This document shows positions 15,117 to 18,505 of a stretch of DNA of 18,505 nucleotides, in pieces. The stretch is from an uncultured Eubacteriales bacterium (GTDB lineage: Bacteria > Bacillota > Clostridia > Oscillospirales > Oscillospiraceae), in the NCBI GenBank assembly GCA_900546075.1, contig URBH01000045.1, positions 1 through 18,505 on the forward strand. Reading direction: 5' to 3'. Below the pieces are notes generated by a model. The model made no database searches and was not told where the DNA came from. It was given only the letters and a program-made list of their open reading frames with translations. The stretch's first letter is position 1; each line of letters opens with the position of its first letter. Both the position numbers and the translations under genes were made by a program.

Positions 15117-16038
15117 ACACTTCGTGATATTCCATTCTCCCCGCATACTCCCGGCAGAGCGATTCCATTTCCTCTTCCGCCGGGAAGCCGTTGGCCGCGC
15201 CGCTGACGCGGATTTTTGCAGACGCGAAGACCTGCGCCCGCGCCAGTGCATCCGGCGGGCGGTATCCCTGTACGAAATAATGCAGAAAGCCGCTGAACAG
15301 GGCATCCCCTGCGCCCACGGTGTTAACAATCTTCCCTACCTGCACGGCGGGCAGGGCAAACATGCGGCCTTCCTCCCGGAGGTACATGGCCGCGCCTTCG
15401 GCTCCCCTGCCGAGAACAATGATACGGTTTCCGTAAGTGTCCCCCAGCGCCCGCAGGAAGTCCCGGTAGTCCCCATGAATTCCCTCGTCGCTGAGAAACA
15501 GGATGTCCGCACGGGACATAAATTCCCGGTTGAATTCGTCGTGGATATCCGAAAGCACGTGGACGTCCGTGGCAACGGTTTTCCCCAGCGCCTTTGCCTG
15601 ATGCAGCAGCGGGCGGCTGAAGTTGATGTTGCAGGCGGCCACCACGTCGGCATCCCGGCAAATGTCCTCCGGAAAGTCGTAGGGCGTTTCCTGAATGTCC
15701 TTCAGGTCGCAGTAAATTTGCCGTTTCCCCTCGCCGTCGTAAAGCACCACGGAGTTTGGGGTCTGCTTCAATTTGGGTCTGACCCAGTCCGTCCCGATTC
15801 CCGCCGCGCGAAGCTCGCTTCGAATATACTCCGCCGGGAAATCCCGCCCTGTCATGGTAAGCAGGGTCACGTCGTCTCCCAGGGTCTTCAGCGCCTTGGA
15901 AATGTTGTACGCCACACCGGATACGGCGGTGTTCACCCCGAAGAAGGGGTAATCGATGGGGTAATAATTCACCGGAAACTGCCGCACCCGCACGGTCGTC
16001 TCTGTGTTGGTCAGCCCGGATACCAGAATGTTCGCCAT
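15115..16038 (-). CDS. PfkB-family carbohydrate kinase
   Basis: 307-aa ribokinase-fold sugar or nucleoside kinase, ATP-dependent and cytosolic. The N-terminal PfkB region includes AVSGVAYNISKALKTLG (about 38-54). The C-terminal signature NTVGAGDALFSGFLH carries the anion hole GAGD (242-245) with catalytic Asp245. Length is normal. The ATG at 16038 is preceded by GGGAGGG. It is a single gene on the minus strand between two plus-strand genes; no convincing promoter was seen in the 182-bp upstream gap. Substrate (ribose, fructose, adenosine or other) cannot be told from the sequence. Confidence 0.93.
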   Translation of the reverse strand: MANILVSGLTNTETTVRVRQFPVNYYPIDYPFFGVNTAVSGVAYNISKALKTLGDDVTLLTMTGRDFPAEYIRSELRAAGIGTDWVRPKLKQTPNSVVLYDGEGKRQIYCDLKDIQETPYDFPEDICRDADVVAACNINFSRPLLHQAKALGKTVATDVHVLSDIHDEFNREFMSRADILFLSDEGIHGDYRDFLRALGDTYGNRIIVLGRGAEGAAMYLREEGRMFALPAVQVGKIVNTVGAGDALFSGFLHYFVQGYRPPDALARAQVFASAKIRVSGAANGFPAEEEMESLCREYAGRMEYHEV

Positions 16039-16174
16039 ACGCCCTCCCTCAAACAGGCAAAACTGCCGCCCTCGCCGCGATTACAACAGCGGGCAGCAGG
16101 TTTGCCCCTTTCCTGTCCGAATACATCCGGATTCTACCCCATCCTTTCCAAAAAGTCAACCAAGCGGCGGGATA

Positions 16175-16203
16175 TTGACTTTCCATCCGGGAAACGGTAT
16201 ACT
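16175..16203 (+). promoter_or_regulatory. Predicted promoter of the GT2 gene at 16221
   Basis: TTGACT (16175-16180), 17-bp spacer, TATACT (16198-16203). The start of transcription would fall near 16210, right at the GAGGTGA ribosome-binding site (16210-16216), so the leader would be only about ten bases long. Confidence 0.7.
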
Positions 16204-16220
16204 GGCTTTGAGGTGATACT

Positions 16221-17321
16221 ATGACAGCATCGTCAGTCAAAGGTGCGATCAAAGGCACCCTGAAAGGCATTCTGAACACAGCCGCGCCGGTGTTCCGCCG
16301 GAAATCCGCCCTGGATTCCGCAAGCGCCCGGGAAACGCTGCTGCGCTTCTCCCCTCCCCCCACGGGAACCGCGGCCGCGGACAACCGGCTGCTGGAGCCG
16401 GAATGCGATCTGCAAATTGTGATCCCGGCCTACAACGTAGAAGCCTATCTCGCCCAGTGCATGGACTCCGTACTGTCACAGAAGACAAAGTATACCTATC
16501 GCGTGATTCTGGTAGACGACGGTGCCACCGACGCCACCCCCGCAATTGCGGACACCTACTCCGATGATCCCCGGGTGACGGTCATTCACCAGCGGAACAA
16601 GGGGCTTTCCGGGGCGAGAAATACCGGCATCCGGGAGATTTTCGGCAAATATCTCATGTTTATCGATTCCGATGATTTTCTCCTGCCCGGCGCCATTGAC
16701 GCCATGCTGGACACCGCCTTTGCCCACGACTGCGATCTGGTGGAGTGCGGCGCATATTACGTGTATGATGACAAGAAATCCGTCATGCATCGCTACGAAT
16801 CCGACCGTAAAGTCTCCGACCCCTATACCCTCCACGGCCACGCCTGGGGAAAGCTCTACCGGGGTTCGCTATTTGAACATCTCTGCTTCCCCGAGGGCTA
16901 CTGGTACGAGGACTCCCTGCTCTCCTACCTGATCTTCCCCAACGTCAAAGAAGCCTGGGTCACAGGACATATGGCCTACGGCTATCGCATCAACCAGGCC
17001 GGGATCGTCAAATCCTCCCACGGCAAGCCCAAATCCGTGGACACCTACTGGATCACGGAGGAGCTGATGGCGGAACACGCCCAGGCGGGGCTTCCGGCGG
17101 ACGACACCTATTTCCGGTACATTCTGCTGCAAATCCGCCTGAACCAGCATCGCATCGCAGACCTCCCGGAGGAAATTCAGGAATGCGTGTTCGTCCTGAC
17201 CTGCGACCGCTTTTGTGACACCTTCCCCGCCGACCTGGACGTTTCCGGGAACCGCACGCTGGTGAAGGCTCTTCGCGCCCGGGATTTTGGCATGTATAAA
17301 ATGTGCTGCAAAATCTTCTAA
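16221..17321 (+). CDS. Family 2 glycosyltransferase
   Basis: 366 aa. A basic, probably peripheral N-terminal stretch (1-60) precedes a GT-A domain: IVIPAYNVEAYL (66-77), LVDDGATD (97-104), NKGLSGARNTGI (126-137) and the metal-binding IDSDDF (148-153). YWYEDS (about 228-233), with an acidic pair, is a likely catalytic segment. No membrane helix is evident. Such enzymes add sugars to capsular, exopolysaccharide or teichoic acid chains on the inner membrane face; donor and acceptor are unknown. It is monocistronic, with its own promoter and terminator. The C-terminus ends in MYKMCCKIF. Confidence 0.93.
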   Translation: MTASSVKGAIKGTLKGILNTAAPVFRRKSALDSASARETLLRFSPPPTGTAAADNRLLEPECDLQIVIPAYNVEAYLAQCMDSVLSQKTKYTYRVILVDDGATDATPAIADTYSDDPRVTVIHQRNKGLSGARNTGIREIFGKYLMFIDSDDFLLPGAIDAMLDTAFAHDCDLVECGAYYVYDDKKSVMHRYESDRKVSDPYTLHGHAWGKLYRGSLFEHLCFPEGYWYEDSLLSYLIFPNVKEAWVTGHMAYGYRINQAGIVKSSHGKPKSVDTYWITEELMAEHAQAGLPADDTYFRYILLQIRLNQHRIADLPEEIQECVFVLTCDRFCDTFPADLDVSGNRTLVKALRARDFGMYKMCCKIF

Positions 17322-17327
17322 GGCAAT

Positions 17328-17360
17328 ACCCGTTGGACGTGCCTGCGTCCAACGGGTTTT
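17328..17360 (+). terminator. Rho-independent terminator of the GT2 gene
   Basis: ACCCGTTGGACG (17328-17339) pairs perfectly with CGTCCAACGGGT (17346-17357) over a 6-nt loop and is followed by TTTTATCATTTTC. It begins 7 nt past the stop codon. Confidence 0.92.
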
Positions 17361-17375
17361 ATCATTTTCATCCTT

Positions 17376-17435
17376 TTCTTTTATGGCGTCCTCGTTTCGT
17401 GCCCAGAACAATTCCACGATCTTGGCATCTTCCAC
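17376..17435 (-). pseudogene. 5' stub of a sigma-70-family (ECF-like) sigma factor gene
   Basis: From a GTG at 17435, preceded by AAGGAAG at a suitable distance, the minus strand encodes MEDAKIVELFWARNEDAIKE. This closely resembles the N-terminus of clostridial ECF-like sigma factors (pattern 'M.D..IVELFW.R.E.AI'). After about 20 codons the similarity stops and the frame runs into the terminator and then the antisense of the GT2 gene, so the rest is lost. The sequence 17436-17530 may be its old leader. The identification rests on recall of the motif. Confidence 0.5.
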
Positions 17436-17638
17436 TTCGGGTCACTTCCTTTCTTTGTTCCTCACCCTGGCAGTAGGGTTTTCCGTCAGCAAAGTCACAT
17501 CTGGGATACCATTTTTTCAGGAAAAGGAAAGGCCATGTGCTCATGCATCCGTAATCCCTTCTTCATCTGCCTGCCCATGACATCCGGCGGCGGCAGCTGG
17601 AGTTATGACGTGACAGTGTACCAAAACTGGCAGACTAA
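17436..17638. other. Intergenic remnant region without an intact gene
   Basis: Short open frames exist on both strands, but none has a supported start, family motif or sensible context. The part nearest the sigma stub reads on the minus strand like a leader ending in a ribosome-binding site. The base composition is lower in GC than the flanking genes, consistent with decayed DNA. Confidence 0.5.
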
Positions 17639-17658
17639 AATGTTGACATTTCAACATT
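17639..17658. promoter_or_regulatory. Operator-like palindrome 1 of the marR promoter
   Basis: AATGTTGA (17639-17646) and TCAACATT (17651-17658) are perfect inverted arms around CATT. The site covers the -35 hexamer of the marR promoter. Its core TGTTGA...TCAACA is shared with palindrome 2, 36 bp away centre to centre. MarR dimers bind such palindromes, so autoregulation is inferred. Confidence 0.6.
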
Positions 17659-17671
17659 CTTGTGATAGAAT
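17643..17671 (+). promoter_or_regulatory. Strong sigma-A promoter of the marR-degV operon
   Basis: Perfect TTGACA (17643-17648), 17-bp spacer, TAGAAT (17666-17671) with TGA directly in front, an extended -10. The expected start near 17678 lies inside palindrome 2, so repressor binding there would block initiation. Confidence 0.8.
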
Positions 17672-17676
17672 CAGTT

Positions 17677-17692
17677 TGTTGAAACTTCAACA
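17677..17692. promoter_or_regulatory. Operator-like palindrome 2 of the marR promoter
   Basis: TGTTGAA (17677-17683) and TTCAACA (17686-17692) are perfect 7-bp arms around AC. It lies at the predicted transcription start, immediately before the MITE insertion. Confidence 0.6.
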
Positions 17693-17697
17693 TCCCA

Positions 17698-17859
17698 GGG
17701 AAACTCTGAATAAATCGTCTGCGGCTGTGAGCGGATCTTTTCCGCTCACTCTTCAGTACCGAAAACGGGGAATACACAAAGTATTTCGCCGTTTCCGGTA
17801 TCTCGATTGGCCGAAAAATCTCTCACTCACAGCTCTTGCCGATTTAATCAGAGGTTCCC
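17698..17859 (+). mobile_element. 162-bp palindromic MITE-like element, copy 2
   Basis: Same element as at 6609-6770 in the opposite orientation: same length, no gaps, 20 mismatches by hand alignment. Ends are GGGAAACTCTGAATAAATCG and, as reverse complement, GGGAACCTCTGATTAAATCG. The central AATAC-ACAAA-GTATT is identical in both copies. It fills almost all of the leader between the marR promoter and its ribosome-binding site, so the transcript should carry it as a long hairpin. Two inner-stem base pairs differ between copies in a compensatory way (17759/17798 and 17765/17792). No clear target-site duplication. Confidence 0.8.
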
Positions 17860-17878
17860 CGGAAGGCAGGAGGCAGCC

Positions 17879-18337
17879 ATGCAGGAAAGATTTGAGACAT
17901 TTACCGTTTTGATCAACCGAATCAGCCGTGATATCCGAAGGATAAAAAATCAGGAGATGGCCGCCTATCATCTGAGAAGCGTCCATGTATCCTGCCTGTA
18001 CTACATATATTCGCTGGACGGCGTGACTGCGGCAGAGCTGTGCGAGCACTGCGAGGAGGACAAGGCGACCATTTCCCGAGCATTGGACTATCTTGAAACC
18101 AATGGATTCATCGTCCGGGATTCCGAGCGGGCCAAACGGTACAGAAGCCCTTTGCGTCTGACGGAAAAAGGTCGGAAAGTCGGCAAAAGAATTGCCGAGA
18201 AAATTGGCGCTGTCCTGGATACGATCAGCCATACCCTCACAGAGGACGAACGAGCGGCATTCTACCGCAGCCTTTCTGCCATCAGCGGAAGTCTTGAGGT
18301 TATTGCTCAAAATAGCGAAGAACGCAAGGAGATGTAA
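17879..18337 (+). CDS. MarR-family transcriptional regulator
   Basis: 152-aa winged-helix regulator. The helix-turn-helix lies about residues 47-72 (VTAAELCEHCEEDKATISRALDYL), and the wing is about 78-93 (RDSERAKRYRSPLRLT) with conserved Asp/Arg. Flanking helices form the dimer interface. The ATG at 17879 has AGGAGG (17868-17873) with a 5-nt spacer; a longer in-frame start at 17807 lies inside the MITE and is rejected. The stop overlaps the DegV start as TAATG. Twin palindromes at its promoter suggest autoregulation. Coupling to a fatty-acid-binding DegV protein makes a FabT-like lipid-responsive role possible, but this is inference. Confidence 0.93.
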   Translation: MQERFETFTVLINRISRDIRRIKNQEMAAYHLRSVHVSCLYYIYSLDGVTAAELCEHCEEDKATISRALDYLETNGFIVRDSERAKRYRSPLRLTEKGRKVGKRIAEKIGAVLDTISHTLTEDERAAFYRSLSAISGSLEVIAQNSEERKEM

Positions 18338-18505
18338 TGAAATTGAAAACAAGGATTATCGTTGATTCTACTGCGGATCTGGTTCCTGAGGTCAAGACAC
18401 GGGTATATACGGTACCCCTCACCGTGCATTTCGGTCAGGAAGAATATGTCGATGGCGTGACCATCGACAACAAAACATTTTATGAAAAGCTCATCGAAAG
18501 CGATG
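18337..18505 (+). CDS. DegV/FakB-family fatty-acid-binding protein, 5' part
   Basis: Runs off the right edge; 56 codons are visible. The N-terminus RIIVDSTADLVPE (6-18) is the hallmark DegV start, where the Ser/Thr residues of DSTAD help bind the fatty acid carboxylate. VYTVPLTVHFGQEEYVDGVTI (23-43) is the usual following strand-turn segment. AAGGAG (18327-18332) precedes the ATG, which shares one base with the marR stop codon. Family members (FakB) present fatty acids to the kinase FakA for phosphorylation. FakA is not in the window. Confidence 0.92.
   Translation, partial: MKLKTRIIVDSTADLVPEVKTRVYTVPLTVHFGQEEYVDGVTIDNKTFYEKLIESD

Noticed and set aside
16039..16174. Promoter for the PfkB gene
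   Set aside because: No pair of hexamers with acceptable spacing stood out on the minus strand.
17807..17878. Upstream start of the MarR protein
   Set aside because: It lies in the MITE and lacks a ribosome-binding site, whereas 17879 has AGGAGG at good spacing.
1..18505. CRISPR array, tRNA or rRNA gene
   Set aside because: No regularly spaced repeats of CRISPR type, no cloverleaf and no rRNA sequence were recognised on either strand by eye.

Overview
The window is GC-rich DNA of the Bacillota type. It has strong AGGAGG ribosome-binding sites, sigma-A promoters, LytTR/GHKL signalling genes, and compact operons closed by rho-independent hairpins. Gene content (GlpK, heterodimeric ABC exporters, GtrA fusions, NAGPA-type proteins, MarR-DegV pair) and the small palindromic repeats suggest an anaerobic gut clostridium of the Oscillospiraceae/Ruminococcaceae kind. 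That placement is inference from style; no rRNA or phylogenetic marker is present.

Layout. (1) Positions 1-2743: a repeat hairpin at the left edge, then a minus-strand unit with its own promoter, glycerol kinase followed 3 nt later by an unrecognised 335-aa protein. (2) 2815-6512: a minus-strand pair of half-size ABC exporters 2 nt apart, very likely a heterodimer. (3) 6609-6770: a 162-bp palindromic MITE-like element. (4) 6770-8191: a minus-strand LytTR response regulator and a GHKL histidine kinase without membrane segments, driven by a near-consensus promoter. (5) 8206-12844: a minus-strand four-gene envelope operon (GT2-GtrA fusion, NAGPA-like phosphodiester glycosidase, membrane-anchored extracytoplasmic protein, PAP2 lipid phosphatase) with a clear promoter and terminator. 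(6) 12916-15110, plus strand: a GH2 glycosidase and an SmtB-type ArsR regulator whose promoter overlaps the GH2 stop codon, ending in a bidirectional terminator shared with a convergent PfkB sugar kinase. (7) 16175-17360, plus strand: a GT2 glycosyltransferase with its own promoter and terminator. (8) 17376-17435: the 5' stub of a sigma-70-like gene. (9) 17639-18505, plus strand: a promoter flanked by two matching palindromes, a second copy of the MITE, a MarR regulator and the start of a DegV/FakB-type fatty-acid-binding protein.

The least ordinary observations are the following. The 162-bp element occurs twice in opposite orientation, 142/162 identical without gaps by hand alignment, with two compensatory base-pair changes in its inner stem. 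One copy sits between the marR promoter/operator and its ribosome-binding site; the other shares its last base with the histidine kinase stop codon. Twin TGTTGA/TCAACA palindromes bracket the marR promoter. A 21-bp-period direct repeat upstream of the ABC pair could be a LytTR box. The four-gene envelope operon may be an uncharacterised glycan-lipid handling module.
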